A stretch of 32,887 nt of DNA from Saccharopolyspora shandongensis. Its GTDB lineage: Bacteria > Actinomycetota > Actinomycetes > Mycobacteriales > Pseudonocardiaceae. The position numbers and the translations under genes were made by a program. The stretch is from NCBI RefSeq assembly GCF_900106995.1, contig NZ_FNOK01000081.1:1-32887 (forward strand). The letters run 5' to 3'. The first letter of the stretch is position 1. Each line of letters starts with the position of its first letter. Positions 24,840 through 32,415 of the stretch are shown here, in pieces. The notes beneath the pieces are model-generated. The model did not search any database. It was given only the letters and a program-made list of their open reading frames with translations, and was not told the DNA's origin.

Positions 24840-25400
24840 ATGGGGCGCCCCCCAGATCCCGCGCGGCGGGAGCGCACGCTTGCGCGGGCGACCGACTACG
24901 TACTGGGTCATGGCCTGGCCGGGTTGAGCTTGCGGCCGTTGGCCTCGGCTCTCGATACCAGCCCGCGGATGCTGCTCTATGACTTCGGCAGCAAGCAGGA
25001 GTTGGTATCTGCGGTCCTTGCCGAGGCCCGGCGCCGCGGTGCGACACGGTTGGCCGAGAACCTCCCGCCGGAGGCAGGCTCTCCGGAGGAACGCCTGCGC
25101 GGCATCTGGGCCTGGATCAGCGCACCCGAGCGCGCCGCGTTCGTCCGGCTGTTCTTCGAGGTGCACGCCGACGGCCTGGCCCACCCCGAGAACTACCCGA
25201 ACCGGGCCGAGGCGATCACGGACTGGTTCAACACCCTCAGCGCCACGTTCCGCGACATCACCACCGGCCCCGACGACACCGTTACTCCCACGCTGGTCAT
25301 GGCCGTCATCCGGGGCCTCCTGTTTGACCTCACGACCACCGGCGACCGCCGCCGCACCGACCGCGCCCTGGACCGCTTCTGCGAACTCCTCCGGCATTGA
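24840..25400 (+). CDS. TetR-family transcriptional regulator
   Basis: The 186-aa protein begins MGRPPDPARRERTLARATDY and shows the TetR N-terminal HTH (about 10-55): HGLAGLSLRPLASALDTSPR then MLLYDFGSKQELVSAVLAEA. The C-terminal ligand domain is typical in length. GGAGAGGA lies just upstream and overlaps the end of the GH65 gene. The ligand and targets are unknown; autoregulation or control of the trehalose genes is possible. An IS701 relic begins at the very next base after its stop. Confidence 0.9.
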   Translation: MGRPPDPARRERTLARATDYVLGHGLAGLSLRPLASALDTSPRMLLYDFGSKQELVSAVLAEARRRGATRLAENLPPEAGSPEERLRGIWAWISAPERAAFVRLFFEVHADGLAHPENYPNRAEAITDWFNTLSATFRDITTGPDDTVTPTLVMAVIRGLLFDLTTTGDRRRTDRALDRFCELLRH

Positions 25401-26278
25401 ATGAAGACAAACGATCACACGGTGTCCGCAGGTCACACCACAGACCCTGCCCGCTGGCAGGAGACATTCGAGGCCCTGATGGACCGGATCACGGGCCGGT
25501 TCACGCGGGTCGAACCCCGCCGGCGGATACGGCGATTGGTGCTCGGCCTTCTATCGGATCTGCCCCGCAAGAACTGCTGGACCATCGCCGAGTGGGCCGG
25601 GGACGCCACCCCGGATGGCATGCACCTGCTGAACCGGGCCAAGTGGGACGCCGACGCCGTCCGCGACGACCTACGCAACTACGTGGCCGAGCACCTGCAC
25701 GACGACCAGTCGGTACTCGTGGTCGACGAGACCGGCGAGGTGAACTGGCCGCCCGCATGATCACCCGGTTCCTGGATAGTGGCCACCACGCCTCCTGGGT
25801 GTCCGGCGACGAGGTCTACGGCAGCAACCCCAAACTGCGCACCGCACTGGAGGAACGCGGCACCGGCTACGTGCTCGCCGTGGCCGGTAACCACGAAATC
25901 ACCACCCAGGCAGGGAAGTTCCGCGCGGATGCCCTGGCCAAGAAGATTCCCAAGCGGGCCTGGCAGAAGCTGTCGGCTGGAGCCGGTGCCAAGGGGCAAC
26001 GCTTCTACGACTGGGCCCACATCGACCTACCCAGCACCGCCCCCGGCCACCGCCACCTGCTGATCCGCCGCAACCGCACCACCGGCGAACTCGCCTACTA
26101 CCGCTGCTACTCGCCCCAACCGGTGCCACTGGCAACCCTGGTCCGGGTCGCTGGATCAAGGTGGCGGGTGGAGGAGACGTTCCAGTCCGGAAAGGGCCTG
26201 GCCGGACTGGACGAGCACCAGGTCCGCCGTTACGTGTCCTGGTCTCGCTGGGTCACTCTCGCCATGCTCGCCCACGCC
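25401..26278 (+). pseudogene. IS701-family transposase, internally deleted and 3' truncated
   Basis: The first part (ATG 25401 to about 25740) reads WQETFEALMDRITGRFTRVE, LGLLSDLPRKNCWTIAEWAG and LVVDETGE, with the first catalytic Asp in V-V-D-E-T-G. Then about 60-80 codons are missing and the frame changes. From about 25745 it reads AARMITRFLDSGHHASWVSG, DEVYGSNPKLRTALEERGTG, LLIRRNRTTGELAYYRCYSP and SRWRVEETFQSGKGLAGLDE. Homology stops at TLAMLAHA near 26278, where the opposite-strand ligase gene begins. The transposase is inactive. Confidence 0.88.
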
Positions 26279-28051
26279 GGTGCTGGCGAACGCGGCGACA
26301 CAGCCCCTGCGGATGCCGGGTAGATCACCGACAGCGGCTTCGAGCTCTTCGGGATGCAGATTGCGCCCCGCCCGGATAATGAGGTCCTTGGCCCGGCCCG
26401 TGACGTAGAGCTCACCGGCGTCGAGATACCCGAGCTCACCGGTGTCCAGCCACCCGCGCCGGACCAGGGCTCGGGTCGCCTGCGGATTGCGGAAGTAGCC
26501 CGTGGTCACAGACAGGCCCCGGAACTCGATTCGGCCCTCACGCCGGTCGCCGAGCGCGTTGCCCGCCGTGTCTGCGGCCCGGATCTCGTGGCCAGGCAGC
26601 GGCACACCGCAGGAGACGAATCGCAGCGGATCGGGATCGTCTACGGCGGCTCGCAGCGCCCGGCCCGAGCGCACGAAGTCCTCGCGGATGACTCGATCCA
26701 CGACCGGGCCGCGCCCCATCGGCGGGAAGGTCAGACCCACGCACGATTCGGCGAGCCCGTAGACGGGGGTCAGCGCCCGCGAATCGAATCCGCAGGGCCG
26801 GAACCGCTCGGCGAACCTGGTCAGGGTGTCCGCGTGCACTGGTTCGGCGCCGTTGAACGCCACTCGCCACGAGCTGAGATCCAGGCCCTCGATCTCGGGA
26901 GCTCCGATCTTCCGCAGGCACAGCTCGTAGGCGAAGTTCGGGCCTGCGGACAGGGTTCCCCGGTGGGTGTGGATGGCTTGCAACCATCGAGCAGGCCGAG
27001 CCAGGAAGGTCGATGGCGGCATCACCACCAGTGGAAGTCCGAAGTAGAGGCTGGACAGCCACGCCCCGATCAGCCCCATGTCGTGGTATAGCGGCAGCCA
27101 GCTGATGAACACGTCGGCGGTCGAAACGTGAGCGGCCTGGGCCATCGCCCGGATGTTGGACAACAGGTTGGCATGGGTGAGGACCACGCCTTTGGGGTTG
27201 CCGGTGCTGCCCGAGGTGTATTGCAGCAACGCGACGTCGGTGGCATCCCGGCCGACCGCGCCCACCTCACCGCAGTCGGTGAGCTCAGCGGGTGTGAGGA
27301 CATGCCGCATCGACGCGACCTGGCCCTGCACCAGCCTCCCCAGCCGCGCGGCCCCAGGGTCGGTGACCAGCAGCCGTGCTTGGGCGTTGTTGAGGATGCC
27401 CACCTGTCGGGGCAGGTGGTCGGCTAGCTGCGATGGCCGTGTCGGCGGGTAGATCGGCACGGGCACCCCGCCGGCCAGCAGCACCCCGGTGAAGTCGGCG
27501 AAGTAGTCCCGCCCGGTCGGCAGCATGAGCGCCACCGCATCACCGGGCCGAAGGTCGCGTGCCAGCAATCCCGCAGCCACCCGAGCGGCACTGCGTTGCA
27601 GATCGCGATAGCTGACCATCTCCTGGGTCTCGTCGTGGAGAATCCGCACGTGCTGCCGATCCAGGTGGACACGGACGTGCCAGGCCAGCGCTTCGGTCAA
27701 GGTGGCGATCGCTTCGGGAATCCGCTCAGCACGCGGAGGCACGGCATATCGGCCCTCGAACGGCCGGTGGACGCCCGTGCGCGGCGCACTCCGGATAGCC
27801 GCAAGAAGATCGCGAGGCGTCTCGATTGTGCCGAGCGTGTCCGCCTGCAGGCTGACACCGAAGGCATCCTCTACGCGCAGCAGTAGCTCTGCGAGTGCCA
27901 GGCTATCGAGCCCCAGATCGCGCTCGAAGCCACTGTCCAATGCCGCAGCTGCCGCGGCGTCAGCGTAGCGACGCTCCGCCACGAGCTCACGGACCATGGT
28001 CAGCAATAACGCCACATCATCTGGCGGTACTGCCGGTTCGGCTGCACTCAT
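26156..28051 (-). pseudogene. ACP-FAAL/AMP-ligase fusion truncated by an IS701 relic
   Basis: The protein from ATG 28051 (RBS GAAGGA) has an N-terminal carrier domain with D-L-G-L-D-S50-L, the serine that would carry phosphopantetheine. A fatty-acyl-AMP-ligase-like adenylation domain follows: YTSGSTGNPKGVVLTHANLL near 275-294, SWLPLYHDMGLIGAWLSSLY and DTGELGYLDAGELYVTGRAK with DLIIRAGRNLHPEELE. Homology ends near 26279 (GIRRGCVAAFA); the last 41 codons to the stop at 26156 are antisense IS701 sequence. Relatives continue beyond this point, so the C-terminal subdomain and any further module are lost. Such enzymes activate fatty acids and load them on carrier proteins; this copy is probably impaired. 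A candidate operator lies 84 bp upstream. Confidence 0.82.
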
Positions 28052-28134
28052 CGACGTCCTTCTCACAGCATTCGCGCATCTCCGGTGGAGCCCCACAACT
28101 CATCCAACGTGTCCCCTCCTGCCCGTGGTGAGAA

Positions 28135-28150
28135 GAGGCCGTTGGGCCCT
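28135..28150. promoter_or_regulatory. Candidate DevR/OsdR-type operator, copy 3
   Basis: GAGGCCGTTGGGCCCT, followed by AG as at copy 2, matches the shared 16-bp pattern at every conserved position. It lies 84 bp from the ligase ATG (28051, minus) and 105 bp from the pup ATG (28255, plus). Confidence 0.58.
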
Positions 28151-28254
28151 AGATGGCCGCACTCAGATCTCGTGACACTTGCCTACGGCCTTCGGCCCAC
28201 GAGCAGCCAGCTTCCAGAAGCACCGCCAAGGACACACTTGCGGGGAGGCAGAGG

Positions 28255-28446
28255 ATGCGCCACGAGAAGCCGCAACACCACGGCCGTCATGATGACGATG
28301 AGTTGACCGATCCAACACCCACCGGTCAGGATCGACGGGACAAGCTCGAGGACGGCACGGAAGCGATGCTGGACGAGATCGACGACGTCCTCGAGGAGAA
28401 CGCCGCGGAATTCGTACGCTCATACATACAAAAAGGCGGCGAGTAA
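28255..28446 (+). CDS. pup: Prokaryotic ubiquitin-like protein Pup (orphan copy)
   Basis: The 63-aa product has GQDRRDKLEDGTEAMLDEID then DVLEENAAEFVRSYIQKGGE, the near-invariant C-terminal half of Pup. It ends in Gly-Gly-Glu63, so it could be ligated to lysines by PafA without prior deamidation by Dop. The N-terminal half is polar, charged and presumably disordered. ATG 28255 has GGGGAGG at 28242-28248, ideal spacing. Pup tags proteins for the Mpa/ARC-proteasome. Normally the gene lies between dop and prcB; here none of dop, pafA, prcBA or mpa is nearby. It stands alone among dormancy-type genes with a candidate operator upstream. Confidence 0.93.
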   Translation: MRHEKPQHHGRHDDDELTDPTPTGQDRRDKLEDGTEAMLDEIDDVLEENAAEFVRSYIQKGGE

Positions 28447-28570
28447 GACAGTCCGCCGCGCACGAGCTCGGCGATGACGGCAACCTACTGCTTCGGGCTG
28501 GATAGCTGTCGGGCAATGCGGGCAAGAACTCACCACAGTGGACTCATCAGCGAGCTCCGCAGTGAGATCC

Positions 28571-28960
28571 TCACCGTTTGGTCGCGATGCCGCCGGCCTC
28601 CACGTCGCCGGTGCGGAAGGTGAACCGCATCTTCCCAATCCAGATCTCGTCACCGTCAGCCAGCTCCGCCGACTCCACCGAACGCCGGTTGACGTAGGTG
28701 CCGTTGAGGGAACCGCCGTCCACCAGGGCACACCGGCCGTTGCGCACCGCCAGTTCGGCGTGGCACCGGGACACGGTCACATCGTCGATCACGATGTCAC
28801 AATCGCGGTGCCGCCCGACCAACGTCAACGCCGCGCTGATCCCGAACTCCGCTCCCACGGCAGGCCCGCGACTGATCACCAACCGCATGTCACCCACCGC
28901 TCCACGCGGCTCCGGGATGAGCTCGTGCAACGGCGCCGCTGTAACGCCAACCTGGTCCAT
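28571..28960 (-). CDS. Small FHA-domain protein
   Basis: The 129-aa protein from ATG 28960 (GAGGAGAAC upstream) is almost entirely one forkhead-associated domain. The phosphothreonine-binding residues are present: G49-R50, S64-R65-x-H67 and N86-G87-T88, within VGRHRDCDIVIDDVTVSRCH and GGSLNGTYVNRRSV. The first 24 residues form a short N-terminal tail containing Thr7, which might itself be phosphorylated as in GarA-like proteins; that is speculation. It would read Ser/Thr kinase signals, with an unknown partner. It converges with pup and is divergent from the metal ATPase. Confidence 0.9.
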   Translation of the reverse strand: MDQVGVTAAPLHELIPEPRGAVGDMRLVISRGPAVGAEFGISAALTLVGRHRDCDIVIDDVTVSRCHAELAVRNGRCALVDGGSLNGTYVNRRSVESAELADGDEIWIGKMRFTFRTGDVEAGGIATKR

Positions 28961-29153
28961 CAGCTGTTCTCCTCGCAAACGATCAAGCCGGGAACGAAAC
29001 CGGCAGCCGCCGAGCACATTCCCTGGAACCGCTATCAGCATGCGGGCGTTGACAGCCCTCCGACCAGGCCCTTCGTCACTCGGTCACGGTGCTTCGCGTC
29101 ACCCGGCTCAGGTGTGGACGCGCGCCGCACGGGGTAGGCCTGACCGCGGGGGT

Positions 29154-31502
29154 ATGCCGGTCATGTCCGAACCACGCTCAGCGCAGCAACACGCCGCACA
29201 CGGCCTTCGGCCTTGGTTCGAGCCGGCCCTCCTCGTGGTCACGACGAGCGCGTTGCTGATCGGCGTCATCGCCTGGGCGGTTGGCGCTACCGGGACGGCG
29301 GATGCAGCTTGGATGGCCGGAACCGCGGTCGCCATCGTGCCCGCGCTGGCGTGGATGGCTCTCGCGTTGTGGCACGGCCGCACCGGGGTCGATCTCATCG
29401 CCGTGCTCTCGCTCGGCGGCACCCTCGCGGTTCACGAGTACCTCGCCGGATCGCTGATCGCAGTCATGCTTGCCTCCGGGCAGGCTCTGGACTCCGCAGC
29501 GCAGCGCCGGGCCTCCCACGACCTGCGCGCGTTGCTGGAACACGCGCCCCGCTTCGCACATCGGTACGCAGGTGATGCGCTCGAAACGGTCGCCGTGGAC
29601 GAGGTGCGCGTCGGCGACCTGCTACTGGTGAGCCCCGGCGAGGTCGTACCGGTGGACGGCTGGGCCAGCGGCGGTGCCGCTGTCCTCGACGAGGCGGTGC
29701 TAACCGGCGAGTCCGCCCACGTCGAGCGGCTAGCCGGAGAGCCCGTGCGCAGCGGCGGCGTCAACGCGGGCCCGACCTTCGACCTGCGGGTCAGTGCCAC
29801 CGCCGAGGAGAGCACGTACGCCGGGATCGTGCGGCTGGCACGGCAGGCCGGTGCAGAACGGGCACCCGTCGTCCGGCTCGCCGACAGGTACGCGACATGG
29901 TTCCTGCCCCTGGCTCTGCTCCTGGCCGGCGCCGCCTGGCTGATCACGGGCTCCCCGGTCGGCGCTGTCGCCGTGTTGGTGGTCGCCACGCCCTGCCCGC
30001 TGCTGCTGGCGGTCCCGGTCGCCGTCGTGTCCGGTATGTCCCGCGCCTCCCGAGTCGGGGTGATCATCCGCGACGGCACTGCATTGGAGAACCTCGGCCA
30101 CGCCACCACTGGGATCATGGACAAGACCGGTACCTTGACCGCAGGACGCCCAACCGTCGTCGATGTCATCGCCGCACCGGGTGTCGACGCGGCGGAGGTG
30201 CTCCGGCTGGCCGCCTCGCTGGACCAAGCGTCCCCGCACATCCTCGCCGAAGCCATCGTCGCGCACGCCCGAAAGCAGCACCTCGCGCTGACCCCGCCGC
30301 GCGACGCGTCGGAACAACCCGGTCGAGGGATGACGGGCATCGTCGACGGCAAACGCGTCGAAGTCGGCAAGCTCGCGCTGCCCGAAAGCAGGCCGCGCTG
30401 GACCGACGCCGTGCTGAACAGAGCCATGCTCGACGCCGCCGCCATCGCCTGGGTCAGCTGCGAAGGCGAACTCTGGGGCGCCGTGCTGCTGCGCGATCCT
30501 CTGCGCCGGGACGCCCCCAGGACCCTCAGGCGCCTGCGGAAAGCCGGACTACGCCGCCTTGTCATGCTCACCGGCGACCGCGCCGAACCCGCCCGGGAAG
30601 TCGCCACGGTGCTGGGCCTGGACTGGGTGCACGCGGAACAGACCCCCGCGGAGAAGGTCGCGCGCGTCCGCGATGAAAGCGAAACGGCGACCACCATCAT
30701 GCTCGGCGACGGCGTCAACGACGCCCCCGCCCTGGCAGCGGCGACGGTCGGGATCGCGATGGGCGCACGCGGCGCGACCGCGTCATCGGAGGCCGCCGAC
30801 GTCGTGCTCACCACTGACCGGCTAGACCGCGTCGCCGACGCCATGAGCATCGCCCGCAGAGCGCGCGGTATCGCCGTGCAAAGCGCCGCCGTCGGCATGG
30901 GCCTGTCGATCGTCGCCATGGGCGTTGCCGCCGTCGGCTGGCTGCCACCGGCGGCCGGCGCCTTGCTGCAGGAAGGCATCGACGTCGCGGTCATCGTCAA
31001 CGCGCTACGTGCGCTGCGCGGGAGCCACCGCGGCGAGCTCGCCGTGCCGCACTCGACCGAGGACCTGCTGCACCGCTTCGCCTCCGAACAGGAGAAGCTC
31101 CGCGAAACCCTGCACCTGATCCGCGACACCGCGGACCTCGTCTCCGAAGCCCCCGGTTCGACGAAGGCGCTCGTCGCACTTCGCCAGACGAGTGCGTTCC
31201 TGGACCAGCGGCTCGTCCCGCACGAACGAGCCGAGGAAACCCAGCTCTACCCCGCCATCGCTGCCGCCCTGGGCGGCAGCGAAGCCACCGCGACGATGAG
31301 CCGCATGCACGCCGAGATCGACCGGCTCAGCAGGAGGATCGGCGCTCACCTGAAGTTGACGGAATCCCACGGCCGCATCGAGGACGACCAGATCGAGGAC
31401 CTGCTCGCCACTCTGTACGGCTTGCACGCCGTGCTACGCCTGCACTTCACCCAGGAAGAGGAGAACTACTTCGCGCTCGCAGACACCGACCGCGATTCCT
31501 GA
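29154..31502 (+). CDS. P1B-5-like metal ATPase with C-terminal hemerythrin domain
   Basis: The 782-aa transporter has six to seven membrane helices. Motifs: actuator V-L-T-G-E-S; membrane metal motif VATPC281PLLLAVPVAV (TPCP in place of CPC); phosphorylated Asp323 in DKTGTLT; MLTGDRAEPAREVATVLGLD; hinge LGDGVNDAPALAAATVGIAM. No N-terminal metal-binding domain. After the last helix (about 620), residues 640-780 form a hemerythrin-like helical bundle with His/Glu ligands in LHLIRDTADLV, VPHERAEETQLYP, MHAEIDRLSRRIGAHL and LHAVLRLHFTQEEENYF. TPC motif plus hemerythrin tail define the P1B-5 subgroup, linked to Ni/Fe in rhizobia. Ferritin and EfeU downstream favour iron. ATG 29163 is an alternative start. 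Confidence 0.9.
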   Translation: MPVMSEPRSAQQHAAHGLRPWFEPALLVVTTSALLIGVIAWAVGATGTADAAWMAGTAVAIVPALAWMALALWHGRTGVDLIAVLSLGGTLAVHEYLAGSLIAVMLASGQALDSAAQRRASHDLRALLEHAPRFAHRYAGDALETVAVDEVRVGDLLLVSPGEVVPVDGWASGGAAVLDEAVLTGESAHVERLAGEPVRSGGVNAGPTFDLRVSATAEESTYAGIVRLARQAGAERAPVVRLADRYATWFLPLALLLAGAAWLITGSPVGAVAVLVVATPCPLLLAVPVAVVSGMSRASRVGVIIRDGTALENLGHATTGIMDKTGTLTAGRPTVVDVIAAPGVDAAEVLRLAASLDQASPHILAEAIVAHARKQHLALTPPRDASEQPGRGMTGIVDGKRVEVGKLALPESRPRWTDAVLNRAMLDAAAIAWVSCEGELWGAVLLRDPLRRDAPRTLRRLRKAGLRRLVMLTGDRAEPAREVATVLGLDWVHAEQTPAEKVARVRDESETATTIMLGDGVNDAPALAAATVGIAMGARGATASSEAADVVLTTDRLDRVADAMSIARRARGIAVQSAAVGMGLSIVAMGVAAVGWLPPAAGALLQEGIDVAVIVNALRALRGSHRGELAVPHSTEDLLHRFASEQEKLRETLHLIRDTADLVSEAPGSTKALVALRQTSAFLDQRLVPHERAEETQLYPAIAAALGGSEATATMSRMHAEIDRLSRRIGAHLKLTESHGRIEDDQIEDLLATLYGLHAVLRLHFTQEEENYFALADTDRDS

Positions 31503-31508
31503 CGTCCC

Positions 31509-31526
31509 GCAGCGCCACGTCGCTGC
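31509..31526. terminator. Short stem-loop after the ATPase gene
   Basis: GCAGCG and CGCTGC form a perfect 6-bp stem with a 6-nt loop, 7 nt after the ATPase stop and between convergent genes. No U-tract; a weak terminator candidate. Confidence 0.35.
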
Positions 31527-31646
31527 CTAGCGCTGAGAGGTCTCGCGGAACAAGACGCGGGATCGGTCACCCACGTCAACACGCAGCGGTCGGTCAAGCC
31601 CGCCCGTGCTCAAGCTGCGCCAGCCACAGCGGTTCGTGTGCCTTCG

Positions 31647-32207
31647 TCACAGCTTCCCACCAGCGGTGTGCGGGGCGGTCGATTCGTACCTGTTGTCCCC
31701 GACGGGGTCTCGTTTGAGGTAGTCCTCCAAGTCGAACATGTTGCCCTGCGAGCGATCGGTGATGTTCAGCATCGTGGTCATCTGCGCGACCTCGTCGACC
31801 TGCTCGGAGAGGAACCAGCGCATGAACTGCTCGCCGAGGTAGTCGCTCTCCTCTCGCAGGGATCGGGACAACGTCGTGACTTCTTCGGTCACGGCGCGTT
31901 CCTGCTCCAGGGCGAGTGCGATGAGTTCACGGGGATCGGAAAAAACGTTGCGGACGGCCTGCACATCCGGAATCTCCACCGCGACATTCTTGTCGATCAT
32001 GTACTGCACGACCCGCATCGCATGATTGCGCTTGCGCACCGACTGCCGGTAGAAGTACGCGGCCAGCCGGGGCAGATCGCGCTGGTCGAACCACACCGCG
32101 CACGCCAGGTACTGCTGCGACGCGTTGAGCTCGTTGCCCACCTGTTCTTCCAACAGGTTCTGGGCACGCGACGTGCGGGACTCGATCTTCTTCACAACCG
32201 CGTTCAT
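31647..32207 (-). CDS. BfrB-type ferritin with altered ferroxidase motif
   Basis: The 186-aa protein aligns along its length with M. tuberculosis BfrB-type ferritin: LLEEQVGNELNASQQYLACA, LPRLAAYFYRQSVRKRNHAM, IALALEQERAVTEEV and DYLGEQFMRWFLSEQVDEVA. It even ends in the same A-G-G-K/R-L style tail. The ferroxidase site normally includes an E-x-x-H motif (V-E-E-R-N-H-A-M). Here the stretch is S-V-R-K-R-N-H-A-M, so the metal-binding Glu is Lys; other ligands (NEL, EQER, SEQ) remain. Iron oxidation may therefore be impaired, or the subunit may act in a mixed shell. Neighbours are a metal ATPase and an iron permease. Confidence 0.9.
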   Translation of the reverse strand: MNAVVKKIESRTSRAQNLLEEQVGNELNASQQYLACAVWFDQRDLPRLAAYFYRQSVRKRNHAMRVVQYMIDKNVAVEIPDVQAVRNVFSDPRELIALALEQERAVTEEVTTLSRSLREESDYLGEQFMRWFLSEQVDEVAQMTTMLNITDRSQGNMFDLEDYLKRDPVGDNRYESTAPHTAGGKL

Positions 32208-32319
32208 AGGTAAACGCTACGGCGGTGTGGCTGTGAGCGCGAAAGCGCGGGGTCCGCTCCCCTTGCGAAAGTGTTTGTGGCGGCGCTCTTGCATGCGCTG
32301 AAACGTGCGTGGCGCCCGA

Positions 32320-32415
32320 TCAGGGTGTAACCGGCTCGGTAACGATGGACTCGCCGCGGATGCCGCCGCCCTCCATGCTGGGATTGCACGCGGTCGTGTA
32401 GGCGTTGTTGGTCAC
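32320..32415 (-). CDS. Possible 31-aa ORF translationally coupled to the iron permease
   Basis: GTG 32415 overlaps the permease stop (GTGA) and opens VTNNAYTTACNPSMEGGGIR, ending in GESIVTEPVTP at TGA 32322-32320. It has one Cys and no membrane segment and I recognise no family. The GTGA overlap favours translation, but the length is so short that it may be chance or the stump of a deleted downstream gene. Confidence 0.3.
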   Translation of the reverse strand: MTNNAYTTACNPSMEGGGIRGESIVTEPVTP

